Shown here one piece after another: positions 34,943 through 47,232 of a stretch of DNA of 64,000 nucleotides. Position 1 is the first letter of the stretch; each line of letters starts with the position of its first letter. Made by a program: the position numbers and the translations under genes. Under the pieces are notes generated by a model that saw nothing but the letters and a program-made list of their open reading frames with translations, was not told where the DNA came from and made no database searches. The DNA is from Haberlea rhodopensis (lineage: Eukaryota > Streptophyta > Magnoliopsida > Lamiales > Gesneriaceae), in NCBI GenBank assembly GCA_907163345.1, contig CAJQUN010000967.1, positions 62,001 to 126,000 of the forward strand, read 5' to 3'.

Positions 34943-36417
34943 TGTGATGTCCGGAATAATAATTAATTATTCATTTATTTAATTGTGGTATTTTAATAAG
35001 ATTTCAGGATTTAAATTATTGGGCATCATAATTTGGACCGGAGTCGGGATATATAATTTCGGGATAAACTTGTAGTGTAAAATACATTTAAAGGGACATT
35101 TGTAATATTAATTTATGGAGTGATAATTGAAGGGTGTAGATTGATAATTGTATGGTGTAAACTTAAACTAGGGTTACAAAATAAAACACACACTCTCCCT
35201 TCTTTCACACACATAAACCGACACCTTCACCTCTCTTCTCCCCATCTCTCGCGCCGCCTCCTATCTCAGCCTCAAGGGGGCGATTTTCTCCTCGGTTCCA
35301 GCTGCGTTTTGTGCAGGTTTGTGTGGGTAATCCTCTCTTGTCCCTTAATCATTCTCTCCTTGGATATTTGAGTTGCTTGGTTCGATTTTTGTTGGCTGCC
35401 GATTTTGTAGCTTGAGGTTGAGAGTATTTGATACTTGCTTAATCGATTATTTCATCATTGATTCGTGTTTTAGCTTGACTTATCATGAGTTGGAAATGTA
35501 TCATTCTTTTCCTTCCATTTCGCCCGGCCTTGCATGCGTGAGTGAGGACGCTGTTAAGGTTGGGATTTATTGCTGCTATGAGGCTCGATTTGTTGCTTTT
35601 GATTCAAAATTTGTGATGATTCTAGGCTGATTTATACTGCTATGTTGGATTCGAAAACGAGGAATTGTTATTGATCGATTTTTTTTCCTCGCTGCCTCCT
35701 TTGCTTTCCTTGCTGTTGAGCTCCAAAAATCTACAACATTTCAGTTCAAAAATCTGCAGCATTTTGGCATGAAATACCTGATGTGTTTATGCTAAAAGAA
35801 TATGATGATTTGTGGTTTTAAATCTTACTGTATTGTGCTCGATTCTCTGCCGTTTATTGTTCGAAAATGATGCTGAAATATGTTGAATTTAGATGCTGAA
35901 ACTAATCGAAAATGATGTGAAATGTGTTGATTTTAGGTGCTGAAACGAATCTTGTTAATGTAATGGTTCAAAAATGATGGTGAGTTGGTTCAAAAATGAT
36001 GGTGAGTTGGTTAAAAAATGTCATGTTGCTATGGTTCAAAAATCTTGTTGTGTTTTGTTCGAAAATCTTGCTGAATTGGTTTCAAAAATTGTTGCTGCCA
36101 TGGCTAGAGATTCTTATTGTTTCGGCTTAAAAATAATGCTCATAAGGTGTTTGATATAATGCTTAAGTGGAGTTCAAGTGTGACCAAAAGCTATACTAAA
36201 TGTTTAGTATTGTTTTTTTCCCTGGCTGGGAGTTATATTTAGTGATGTGTTATATTTTCGGATAGCCCAAATTATGGGGAGACTCTGCCCAAATTTTTAT
36301 AAAAGTCATGGGGATTATGTGAAACATGTAATGATTCTTTAATGAGAATAAATTTTTTTTATACTCATACGACGTCATAAATGCACTAATGACGAGTTAA
36401 GGGGTTGGGGCCTTACA
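34943..36417 (+). mobile_element. Solo LTR, family 2 (1,475 bp), inserted in the family 1 solo LTR
   Basis: Starts TGTGATGTCCGG, ends GGGGCCTTACA, with perfect 5-bp duplications tgtga (34938-34942 and 36418-36422). A CT-rich stretch (about 35190-35260) follows an A/T-rich region, resembling a promoter and R region. Short open frames inside it have no recognisable product. The repeated phrase gttcaaaaat(g/c)(a/t)t at 35960-36090 is a degenerate internal repeat. Confidence 0.8.
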
Positions 36418-36524
36418 TGTGATATGATGAAAAGATGTTTATATGATGCTAGGTTATACTGTGATCAAGTTTTTATGGCATGAATTGAGTTGTATGAGAA
36501 GCACCAAGAAAATAGACATGAAAT

Positions 36525-36725
36525 CGATCGCTACATGTGACCGATCGATCGCGAGTTGTAGCGATCGAGCTCTAAAAGAGTACCAATCGATCGCTAGAAG
36601 GCTGTAGCATTTTATAAAATAAGACTTTAATAGTGCTCGATCGCTAGCTTGTGACCGATCGATTGCTAGGGTTACATCATTGAAGCGATTGATCGCGAGA
36701 TTGAACGATCGACGATCGATCGCTA
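36525..36725. repeat. Cluster of GCGATCGATCGC-type palindromes in solo LTR copy 2
   Basis: About nine variants of the core (atcgatcgct, cgatcgatcgcg, gcgatcgagc, cgacgatcgatcgct and so on), equivalent in position to 10200-10425 in copy 1 but with different spacing and sequence. Confidence 0.85.
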
Positions 36726-37624
36726 GACTTAAAATGTTGAAAAATGTTATATTTTGTGGAATTTGATATTGAAGCCTATTATCACATGATACATTGTTGG
36801 TATTCATGTAGCATCATCACAAGGGACATGACAACGAGACGGTTAAACATTGATGTGTGAACTTATATATTTTGTATCGCACGACAGGTACGTGTTGACA
36901 TACGACTATTAAGTTCTGATTATGTGATGTTGCTTATACTATTGAGGTTGAGTTATATGCTTGATGGAATCATAATGGTATACATTCATGTTGGTATACA
37001 TTCATGTTGTTGAGGTTGATGCCATGAGTGGTATGCTATTGTTGAGCATATGCTTTGACATGAGAAGTATGCTCTTGTTGAGTATATATTTTGGTTGTTA
37101 TAACGTATGATAACGGAAATATAATATGTGCTACTAATATGGGACGTGAAGGCTGAGCCACTGACATATTAAGCTGAGAGGCATATCATATATGTCCGGT
37201 TCTAATATGATGATGAATGAGACATGTCATGACATATTTGCATTTTGTGATGCATGATATAGAACAATCACATTTGAGATTTTATGATGGTGATTCATCG
37301 TACTATGTTTCTTACTGATATAGAACTGAGATGGTTGACTATCAATACTCATGTTGTGTGATTGTTTCTGTAGGAACTCATAGAGGTGGGAGGAAGGGAG
37401 TGCGAGTCGATTTCTGCTGCGAGCTGAACCGCTGATTAGGAGTTGAACTTCTTTAGGTTGTTCTAATGTACATATGATGTATATTATGTCAGGATTTTGT
37501 AAATGTTGTAATAACTGACGTAACGGACATAATAAAACTCTTACTCAGTATGTGTCATTACTTACTCACATATGTATAAGGAGTTGATACATAATGGATT
37601 AAGTAACGAGGACCCCACACTTCC

Positions 37625-38620
37625 GGCAAAGAGTTGACTCTTACCGAGTTGCTCCATGTGCCAGAGATCCGAAAGAATCTCATCTTTGGAGCAGTGCTGA
37701 ACAAGAAAGACTTTCGATTCATGTTTGAATCCGACAAAGCCATTCTGTCCAAGGGTAGTATGTTCGTAGGAAAGGCTACTTGGCCAATAACTTCTTCAAG
37801 ATGACTTTAGCTCCTAAGGCTAAGTCTAGTATAAAGGTTGAGATTGATGTAAATGCAGCCAATGAGGCTAGCAAAAGCAAAAATAATGATTGTAGTCAAT
37901 ATGGCTAATAAAACTTTAAAATTTGATTATTCTTGTGAGTTGTTACATTTGTGGCATGGTAGATTAGGACATGTGAATTATAAATCCTACAAAGACTAAT
38001 GTCTCTTACTCCATTACCTAAATTTAACACTAATCACAAACACAAATGTGAGACCTGTGTAGAGGCCAAATTAACCAAGTATTCATTCCACTCAATTGAG
38101 AGAAGCACCAAACCGTTAAACTTGATCCATACGGATGTATGTGATTTAAAGTATGTACAATCTAGATGCGGTAAAATTTATTTCATAACTTTTATCGATG
38201 ATTGTAAAAAATATTGTTATGTCTACTTAATGAGAAGTAAAGACGAAGTAATTGACATGTTCATTGATTACAAGAATGAAGTTGAGAATCAACTCGATAA
38301 AAAGATTAAAAATCTCTGAAGTGACCGAGATGGTGAATATGAGTCATAATTTGCACAAATATGTGCTGAGAGTGGCATTATTCAAACCACTGCGCCTTAT
38401 TCTCCCGAACAAAATGGTATTGCTGAAAGGAAGAATAGAACGCTTAAGAAAATGATGAATGCAATGCTTATAAGTTCTGACTTACCTCGGAACTTGTGGG
38501 GAGAAGCAATGCTTTCGGAAAACTATGTGCTAAACAGAGTACCACACAAAATGTTGGATAAAACGCCTTATGAATTGTGGACAGGTCACGAACTTAGCTA
38601 CAAAATTTTAAGGGTTTGGT
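37625..38620 (+). pseudogene. Copia protease end, GAG-pre-integrase and integrase remnants
   Basis: Family-typical protease C-terminal sequence (VPEIRKNLIFG, FMFESDKAILS) runs directly from the insertion point. Next come the His-Cys region (LWHGRLGHVNYKS; CETCVEAKLTKYSF) and the integrase core (NLIHTDVCDLKY, FITFIDDCKKY, then SPEQNGIAERKNRTL in another frame and LWGEAMLSENYVLNRVP). At least three frameshifts or stops break it. Confidence 0.8.
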
Positions 38621-38929
38621 GATGTCTAGCAAAGGTTCTAGTTCCTCCTCCTAAACGGACTAGGATTGGACGTAAGACAGTGGATTGTATATTTATCGGA
38701 TATGCGCAAGATAATAGTGCCTATCGATTTCTAGTACACAAGTCGGATAATGCAGAAATGTATGTAAATACTATATTGATGCTAGAGATGTCTCATTCTT
38801 TGAGGAAATCTTTCCCAACAAAACTCAGATAGTGACTGAAACCAATATTGAGAGATGTGGGGGATAGAAAATCTCAAGAGAATGTAGAATCACCTAGAAG
38901 AAGCAAAAGAGCGAGAAAATAGAAGTCTT

Positions 38930-40521
38930 TTGGCTCAGATTTCCTAACATATCTGTTGGAAAAGGATCCGGCTACTTTCAAGGAAGCAATTTCCTCTCAA
39001 GACTCTGATCTTTGGAAGGAAGTTGTGAACAATGAGATAGCATCTATCTGACATAATCTTACTTGGGAACTAGTGGATCGTTCTGGAGGTTGTAAACCAC
39101 TAGGCCACAAGTGAATTTTCAAGAGGAAGGTGAATCTTGATGGTACGATAGATAAGTACAAGGGTAGAATTGTAGTCAAAGGCTACAGACAAACTGAGGG
39201 TGTTGATTATTTCGACACATACACTCATGTATCCAGGAAAACATCGATAAGGTTAATAATTGCATTTGCTGCATTATATAACCTAGAGATCCATTAAATG
39301 AATGTAAAAACGACTTTTCTAGAAATTTAGAAGATGGGGTTTACATGGAACAACCTGGAGGGTTTGTAGTCTCAGGTAAAGAAATGAAGATGAGTAGACT
39401 TGTGAAATCCTTGTATGAATTAAAACAAGCACCTAAACAATGACACGAAAAGTTTTATAGCGTAATGCTTTCAAATGAGTTTAAAACAAACCAATGCGAT
39501 AAATGTGTCTACATGAAAGAAGACAATACAAACTATGTGATAGTATGTCTCTAGGTGGATGGCATGATAATGGTTGGTAATAACAATAACATCAAAATTA
39601 CTAAGAAAATGTTGTCGTAAAATTTTGAGATGAAAGACCTAGGTCTTGCAGATGTGATTTTTGGGATGAAGATCATCAAACATGCATATGCCTATTTTAT
39701 CTCCCAGAGTCATTATTTCGAGAAGATACTTGACAAGTTTGAAAATGGAAATAATATTATCGCGAGAACATCTATGGAGGTGGTGTCAAATCTTTGCAAG
39801 AATCACGGAGAAGGTGTGCAACAACTTGAATACTCTAGGGTCATAGGCAGTCTAATGTATCTCATAGACTGCACTAGACCTGATATAGCCAACTCAGTTA
39901 ACAGATTTAGCAGATGTATGAGTAATCCTAGTTATGAGCACTGGAAGACAGTAGTTCGAGTTTTAGATATCTAAGATAAACTATTAACTACAGACTACAT
40001 TATAGGAGATATCCAGCATTAATTGATGGGTACTCAAATGCAAATTGGATATCAGACTTCAAGAATATAAAGTCCACTAGTGGATATATCTTTATAATTG
40101 GAGGTGCATTGGTTTCATGGAAATCAGTGCAAATAGGCGTGTATTGCAAGATCAACTATGGAATCTGAATTCATAGTCTTAGATCTTGCAGCAGAAGAAG
40201 CTGATTGGCTTCAGAGTTTCTTGGAGGACATTCCAATGTGGTCAAAACATGTGCCACCCATTAGCGTGCACTGTGATAGTCAGTCAACTATGGAAAGAGC
40301 ACAAAACAATGTGTATAATGGGAAATCTTGACACATATGTCGGAAACATAAATCGTGAGAAATCTACTGAAATCGGTGTTATTTCTTATGTGAAGTCTAA
40401 AGAAAATATTGCGGACCCATTAATGAAAGGTCTAACGAGAGACCGAGTAGATGTTTCATCAAGTGGAATGGGGTTGAAGCCCATGAAATTAATTTCCAAT
40501 CATGATGACAACCCAACCTGA
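38930..40521 (+). pseudogene. Copia reverse transcriptase and RNase H remnants
   Basis: RT pieces include FKRKVNLDGTIDKYK, GVYMEQPGGFV and LVKSLYELKQAPK. The YVDD site reads with a stop and Gly (L*VDGM), so catalysis is lost. 39630-39974 keeps the next RT segment (MKDLGLADVIFGMKI, SRVIGSLMYLIDCTRPDIA). RNase H is seen in two frames around 40010-40320, and 40186-40521 ends with the typical VKSKENIADPLMKGL. Confidence 0.82.
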
Positions 40522-40899
40522 ATTGTAAAATTCAATTTGTAGGTTCAATGGGAAAGCTGAATTGTGTGGGGGATCGAACAAAGCACTCGGGAAATTGAGT
40601 TCCTTACTTATTCATGTGATGAAAGAGTGATAGACATGTAATTTGGGAAGACCGAGCTCATACTCTTAATGATTCTTCAATCTTGAGATTATAAAGTGGG
40701 GTATGATAGGATACTCCTTAGGAGAAATCACATATATCGAATGTGAAGGGCCGCTTCTATGAGATGACCCAAGGACTAAATCTCTAGAGCATTCGATGAA
40801 ACAACCAAGGTAGTACAGGGCCAAAATGGACAACAACGAAAGAACTAATAATAGTGTGGAGATGAAGCTATGTGAGTATTGTTGTCTTGGTAGGCATCG

Positions 40900-41932
40900 C
40901 GTCCACTGATTGACAAGTATATCAGATGATACTTCATTAAGGAAGGTTCAAGGTTAACCACTACCTATCATAATGCAGTGAATTCTCGAAATACTCTCAA
41001 ATCTGCATCTTGGTGTATTGTGTAATTTCTTCGCCATTAGCATTCATGTGGGGGATTGTAGGAGAAATAGGAGAATTAAGCCCAAGCCCAACTTTGGGTC
41101 AATTGGTAAATGAATTGAATTGGCTAGAAATTCCACATTGAGAATTCGATACAATTGAGATTTATTTATATTGATAAACAAATCAAGAGAGAATAGTCAT
41201 GTGGAAAAGAGGGGTGCCCCTGAAGCGCCATCCGTCCGCTCCGCTCGCCTCGCTTCGTCGCGTCGTGCATGTCGCAGCCGCGAAGGCAGCAATATCTTTT
41301 TATTACTCGAATTTCTGGGAAGAATTATCTTTCCATATTCCTGACCTTTTCACCTTATGTTTAATGCTGAGTTAATCTGACTTAAGTGTGAGACTTAATT
41401 CTAGTTAATCTGATTTAAGTATGAGACTTAAATCACAAATTAAGGTTCAGACTCATCAGCTACTCCACTAAACCTTGCATTAAAAATTTTGACTTCTGGG
41501 AGGTCTGCTGCTAAGCTATATAAGCTGCACCAGCTCCAATTTTTAAGCATCCGAAAAATCATTCATACATTCATATTTGAGAGTGCTACACACTACTACA
41601 GTTCGAAAGAGTCTGCTCAAAATTCCGTTTCAATCCGAACCGAGGTGATTGGGTGTTGTACCATGTAACTCACTTGTCCAGGAGGCCAGAAGCTTGTAGG
41701 CGGGCAAATTAGAGTTTACTGACACACGGCTTGTTGTGACATCGTCCATGTTTATTTTTCCTTTCTATGGTGTTAGCACATCTTAACAGTTTATACACTG
41801 TTGCTGTAAGTTTTATGTTAATATCCTTTGTTTTCCTTTATTTAATGTCAAACCGTGTATTTTGATTAAACTTTAAGGTTTGGTTATATTGATTCAATCC
41901 AAAGATTTAAATATGATGTACCAACAAAAAGT
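40900..41932 (+). repeat. 3' UTR and 3' LTR of the decayed copia element
   Basis: 40900-41056 is a 3' UTR ending in a polypurine run; the LTR begins TGTAGGAGAAATAGG at 41057. A TATA-like CTATATAAGCTGC lies at about 41515, and a short direct duplication (ttaatctga(c/t)ttaagt(g/a)tgagacttaa) lies at 41370-41440. The exact 3' end is not determined. Confidence 0.65.
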
Positions 41933-41934
41933 GT

Positions 41935-43300
41935 AGAGGTGAATTGACCACATCTTTGTTTTATCAATATATGACGTATTTTTTAGTATAATTTATGGTC
42001 CTTGTCTGAAAAAAATCCACCAGAACTTTAAAATTCTGGCTCCGCCCTGCCCACATCATCTAAAATTAGTACAAAAGCAGGCATTCGATTAGCATTGAGT
42101 TGATCCAACCTCGCCTGCGTATTATTAATTATTATAAACTAGCGTTACCATGCACGTGTTGTGTGCTTGTACAATTGATTTTTTTTTTTTTACAAATTTT
42201 ATCTTTGAAGTATCAATTATAAAGTTGAGGTAATACGGTAATTACAAAATTGTGAATGGGTAAATAAAAAATGAAACTTCAATGATATGACCACTGAAAA
42301 TGTTATTTATATTATTAATAAATAATATATAAAAAAGATAAAAGCAAAATAAGTTTTGAACTTGATCTATGCTGCTGCTTTCATGCATCTCCCTCTTATT
42401 AAGTTGGGCCCACCATAAGAGTTGCAAAGAGAGAGGATAATATGGTAATTTAATTTGAAATCATACCAAAGATGTCTGTCTAAGGTCCTCACCCTTTATT
42501 AAATATAAATATAAATATATATATATATAGTAAGTATAAGTATATATATATATAATTACATATTATATATATAATATGTAATTATTAAATTAATAATTAA
42601 TAACAACTGCAAAAAAAAAGGTTAAAAATTTCCGTCCGAAGTGCAGACTGGAATCCCACGTTTAGGATACCTGTGTATGTTGACCGTGAGCAGCAACATC
42701 AATAATATATATATTTTATTTAATAAATAAAGAATATTTTTTTTAAAAAATGGAATTTTAAAAGTAATTAGAAAACACCGTTTGATACACATAATAAATA
42801 TATAATGTATCATAATTTTTTTAATTTTGCATTATGCACTTATCACAACACATCTAAAATATCAAACGATGTCTTAATGACAAGATATATGTTGTTATCG
42901 TGATAATTAGCACAAGAGATTTAAAACAATGTTTAAATTTTAAATAAATCACATGAAATAAATAAATTATAATAACAGTAACAATGTCTAAATTTTAAAA
43001 ATTAATAAATATAACAATAGTAATAAATAATAATATTACTAAAAATTACGGATGAACATAATTTTCGGTTGAACCGAAATGACCGATTTAATTCGAAAAT
43101 TATGAAACCCGGATTTTTTTTAAAAAAAAAAATTAGTTTATTCAGGACGAGAGAGAAAATGCTCCAAGTTGATATACAAAAGGAGTTAAAGATTCTACCC
43201 TATGTCAAACAACACGAGGATAAATGCGCACCTTTGGCATATGCAACACCTTATTCCTCCTAGTTTTCAAAGAGAAAGAAAGTGACAAAATAAATTAATA
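41935..43300. other. AT-rich upstream region of the MYB gene
   Basis: Contains TA-rich microsatellite-like stretches (about 42505-42580), an isolated Tip100-like terminus (42032-42050) and no coding sequence. A TATA-like run (TATATTTAAG) at about 43305 lies about 60 bp before the MYB start codon. Confidence 0.5.
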
Positions 43301-43364
43301 CACATATATTTAAGAAAGAGAAGAAAAGTTGTCCATTTTCAGGACACCGGAATCAGGCAATTTA

Positions 43365-46300
43365 ATGGTGAGAGCACCTTGCTGCGAGAAAATGGGACTA
43401 AAAAAAGGGCCATGGAGCCCTGAAGAAGATCAGGTTTTGGTCTCTTTTATTCAGAAAAATGGGCATGAGAATTGGCGTGCACTCCCCAAACAAGCAGGTT
43501 AATCAACTAAAATCAAGTTCAAGTTTAGAGGCATATTTGGTGATCGTTTTTTGTTTGTGTTATTGGTTATTTACATAGGTCTGTTGAGATGTGGGAAGAG
43601 TTGCAGACTTAGGTGGATCAACTATTTGAGGCCAGACATCAAGAGAGGAAATTTCAGCAAAGAAGAAGAAGAAACCATCATTAACTTACATGAAATGCTC
43701 GGTAATAGGTATGTACACATCTCTAAACATACTAATTAATAATTCATATATACAAATTACAACCAATCTTTTAGGATTTATGTTTTTTTTTTTTGAATTG
43801 ATCCAAAAGTTGAGATGAGTTGACTCTATATCTGTTCTAAAGGGGCAAACTTTATATTTTTACATAAATTTAATAGAAATTCCGAGTGTTGAATTGTCAT
43901 ATCATCTAAAAGTTCGATATTGTAGAGATGTTGAAAGATACTCCAACTCACTTGCGGGCATGTTTATTCCACTTTTCTGGAAGACCCGTGAAATGATATT
44001 TCATGCGAGTGTAATTATTGTTTATAGTTTTGAACCAATAACCTCGAGATTAAAGGTAGTCTCAAAATAAACCGGTTAAACGAAGAACATTAGGATATGT
44101 TTTCTATGCTGCTGTAGGTTTATTGAAAACATATGATTTTAGTTCTTTGATTTTTCAAGTAAACGACTAAATTAATTTCTTTACGTATAACTAAATTTTT
44201 CAAATCATATTATATGTAGAAATATTGTATAATAATAGAATATTTTAAAGGAGTAGTGCAAAATTAAATTAGATCAAACATTCATTATGTTTTGATAGAT
44301 GTGAAATTAATTTCCTTTAAATATTAAAATTAAATTAACCATTTTTTAAATATTTAAGATTATTTTTCAGAAATGAGAACGAATATGTCTTACTGTCTCA
44401 TTTTATATTTATGTAAAAAAAATTTTTTCCAAACTTTCTCAATAATTATGCATGATTCACGTGCATCAACTTGAGTTAGGTGACATCATGTAAATGCTCA
44501 ATACGCCATGTATCGTGCAGTCATGTTTAGCCATGGGTATGCACCACAAAGCACGATTAAGTAAAATAGTAAATTATTATTAGCGGCTGCAGGTTCCCCG
44601 GATAATAATTATTATTCCATAATTAAAAATATTTCATGATATTGGTCAAATGCCAATTGATTTGATTATTTTGATATATAACAATTAGGGGTGTAAACGA
44701 ATCGAACATGTTCACGAACTTTTCGAGCCGGCTCGAAAAGTATTTGATTCGTATTCGAAATTCTCGAATTCGAGCCGAACTCGAACATGTACGAACTTTT
44801 TTTCGAGCAGAACTCGAGCCCAAATTACTTTGTTCGATAATTCGCGAGCCACTCGCGAACTTTAATATTTTATTTACGTAATATAATTATATATGAAAAA
44901 AATAAATTTCGAACCTTTTCGGTATTTATTTTCGAGCAAAAGTTCTAATAGTTCACGAACATGTTCGAATTTTTCGAGCCGAACTCGAACTCGAACTTTG
45001 ATTCGAGCCGAACTCGAACTCGAACTTTGATTCGAGCCGAACTCGAGCCAAATTTTAAAAACTATTCGAATTTCGAATCGAACTCGAGCTCGAATATAAC
45101 TATTTCGAGCCGCATTCGAACCTTAAAATTTTATGCAGATTCGGCTCGATTCGGTTCGTTTACACCCCGAATAACAATGAATAATTAAGCTAATTTATGA
45201 TAATATTAAACTATAATAATATATTGAGATTTTAAAAAGTATATATATATATAATAGTAAGTTAGTCAAAAGAAATTAATTAGTTCGATCATATAATGTC
45301 AGCTAGTTGGATATTAATCAACAAGTCTACGTACGGTCTCCAAGTGGGGTAATTAAGTATTTCATCGAGTGTATGGTTCAGTATATGGGATTAGCCTCCC
45401 ATAATAACAAACATTGGGTATGTAAGTAATTTAAAGACGTTGGCTGCCACCATAACCTCACCTCTAGGGTTCCGAAAATATTTGTATGTATTCGATTTAA
45501 GTCCTACTTACAGATCAAGTCAATATGATTGGTCTAAATGATTGATATGTTAGTTTATGTATTTTTATTTAAAATATGTTATGTTTTGATATTAAGTTGT
45601 GTTGGGAATTTGACCCTTCAAATTCACCCACCATGATTTGAACATTTTATGAGAAGAGCAAGAAAAAGGATAAATAATAATTACACAAGGATTTATTGTG
45701 AAAAACTCACAAATCAGGAGAAAAACCACCAGGACCAGAGAAGAAAATACGCTATATGAAAAATTATTATAACCACACATTTTTTTCTCACCCCAACCAC
45801 ACCACAAACCTTTTCTACTAGACACACTTTATAACTCACACATCTCCCATTTACTGAAAGACATCTGATAAAATCTTTTCTGATGTGGAAGCTCAGTCAC
45901 AGCTGCAATCACAGAGCATACTAAATTTTTTACAAGATTCTAAACACAAGAGAGGAATTTATCTCATCTAAAGCAAAAAAATGCTAGACAAGCTATTGAC
46001 TGGTGCACGTAAAATTGAAGCCTAAAGCCTCCTTTTATATTAAAAGATTTGGCCAATTTCTTTACCCCAACCGATGTGGGATAAAGAAAAAAGCGCAACT
46101 CATCATGTTGGTGTATAAGTGAGGCAAAATCCGACAAGTATTTTTCCTAGAGTTTAATAAAAATTATTATTTTTCTATCAACATAAATAATTAGTAGATC
46201 CCTTCTCTTTAAACGAGCCGTGCTTGGAATTTAGCAAACCACTACCCAACAAGAGCTCAGAGATTCCCAAATAGTTGATGCCATTAACTATGCACGTAGT

Positions 46301-47232
46301 GGGTCTGTATTTTTATTGGATTTGAATCCCTTTAATTTAATAATCCACACAACGAGCTTTTATCTTTGTCCAATACTCACAATGTCCTAATCATTTAAAT
46401 CACATCATTCATCTCTTGAAAAAAAATCTAAATGAAAACTGAAAATATAAAAGATTTAATTATATTTCCATCAGAAGTAATGCATGTAAGCTCATACTAT
46501 CGCACGACTTCATATACATGAAAAATAAATTCTATTGAGTTGGGAATTATATGGTATATTCGTTATGCTTTCGTAGACGCAATGCTCCTCATTTTCCATG
46601 ACTTAACAATCGTGATCCATCGATACTCATATGGTGCATCTCCTTTATGTTCATCTGTTGCTTAGAAATGGGTTTTGCACCGCCACTATATAAGAAAATA
46701 AAATTGCGCATTTGTTAACTATAGCTTTTGACAAGTGTGAAGATCGATCTTATGCAAAAGTTTATGTTTCAGGTGGTCAGCAATTGCCGCGAGGCTGCCT
46801 GGGCGAACAGATAATGAAATCAAGAATGTTTGGCACACCCAATTGAAGAAACGACTCAAATATCACGAGTCTTCTCAGGACTACAAGAGACACCCAATTA
46901 TTTCAATCCCCAAATGTGACACAGAAGTCACAGAAAATACCAATTCCAGTCCCATTAGCCCCCAACAATGCTATAGTGAAATGTCATCCGTGACGGATTC
47001 GTCGACGGGAAAGAAGAAAACGGCCTTGAAAGATGAAGAAATCGATTATTCATCGGAATATTTTCCTCGTATCGACGAAAGTTTTTGGTCGGAAGAATTA
47101 TCCACCGAATGCTCGAGTCCATTGGATCCTATCCAAAGTGTGGAAGTTGGTTCAGAATTTGATGACAGCATGGACTTTTGGAACAATCTTTTTACTAGAG
47201 GTGGAGATACTCAAGATTTACCGGAATTTTGA
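43365..47232 (+). CDS. R2R3-MYB transcription factor, subgroup 2 (MYB13/14/15-like)
   Basis: Exons 43365-43497, 43579-43708 and 46773-47232 join to 240 codons plus a stop; the intron positions are the standard R2R3-MYB ones. R2 covers about residues 14-61 (GPWSPEEDQ, CGKSCRLRWINYL) and R3 about 67-112 (RGNFSKEEEETII, GRTDNEIKNVWHT). The bHLH-interaction signature in R3 is absent. The C-terminus has the subgroup-2 motif IDESFWSE and a WNNLFTRGGDTQDLPEF end, as in MYB14/MYB15. Family members act in the nucleus on stress responses and phenylpropanoid genes (stilbenes in grape, lignin and cold responses in Arabidopsis); the target here is unknown. Intron 2 is 3,064 bp, far longer than usual, and hosts a MITE. 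The start is the conserved MVRAPCC, where most relatives have MGRAPCC. Confidence 0.93.
44686..45170. mobile_element. hAT-type MITE in MYB intron 2
   Basis: 485 bp with inverted termini TAGGGGTGTAAACGAA / TTCGTTTACACCCCGA and a perfect 8-bp target duplication ataacaat (44678-44685 and 45171-45178), the hAT signature. The interior is built of CGAGCC / CGAACTCGAA motifs in both orientations, so it folds into a long hairpin. No transposase. Confidence 0.88.
45179..46772. other. Rest of MYB intron 2
   Basis: AT-rich. From 45600 (TGTTGGGAATTTGACCC) to about 46170 the sequence has LTR- or TRIM-like phrases (ccgatgtgggataaag), but no duplication or partner end was found. The acceptor ag lies at 46771-46772. 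Confidence 0.4.

Larger units (their letters stand above)
34336..37619 (+). mobile_element. Solo LTR, family 1 copy 2, itself split by another solo LTR
   Basis: Starts TGTAACGCCTCG, ends GGACCCCACA, with perfect 5-bp duplications cttcc (34331-34335 and 37620-37624). Without the inner insertion it is about 1.80 kb, matching copy 1 at 9614-20279 in length and landmarks. It interrupts the copia protease region: the codons before the left and after the right duplication belong to one continuous family-typical reading. No gag-pol is present. Confidence 0.88.
33215..41932 (+). mobile_element. Decayed Ty1/copia retrotransposon hosting two nested solo LTRs
   Basis: Copia domains appear in order on the plus strand: partial gag, zinc-knuckle relic, protease, GAG-pre-integrase, integrase, RT, RNase H, then 3' UTR and LTR (from 41057, after the polypurine run GTGGGGGAT). 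Frameshifts and stops are frequent, and the RT catalytic YVDD motif is destroyed. A solo LTR (34336-37619) interrupts the protease region. The LTR's right end is uncertain; 41932 is a guess at an AACA terminus, and no outer target duplication was found. Confidence 0.8.

Noticed and set aside
36454..36807. 117-codon minus-strand ORF with repeated LAIDRS
   Set aside because: Chance frame through the GATCGATC cluster of the solo LTR.
33215..41932. Integrated pararetrovirus rather than a retrotransposon
   Set aside because: Domain order with integrase before RT, paired LTR sequence and a polypurine tract identify Ty1/copia; no movement or coat protein domain is present.
45600..46170. Solo LTR or TRIM starting TGTTGGGAATT in MYB intron 2
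   Set aside because: Start and internal phrases look LTR-like, but no CA end with a matching 5-bp duplication was found.
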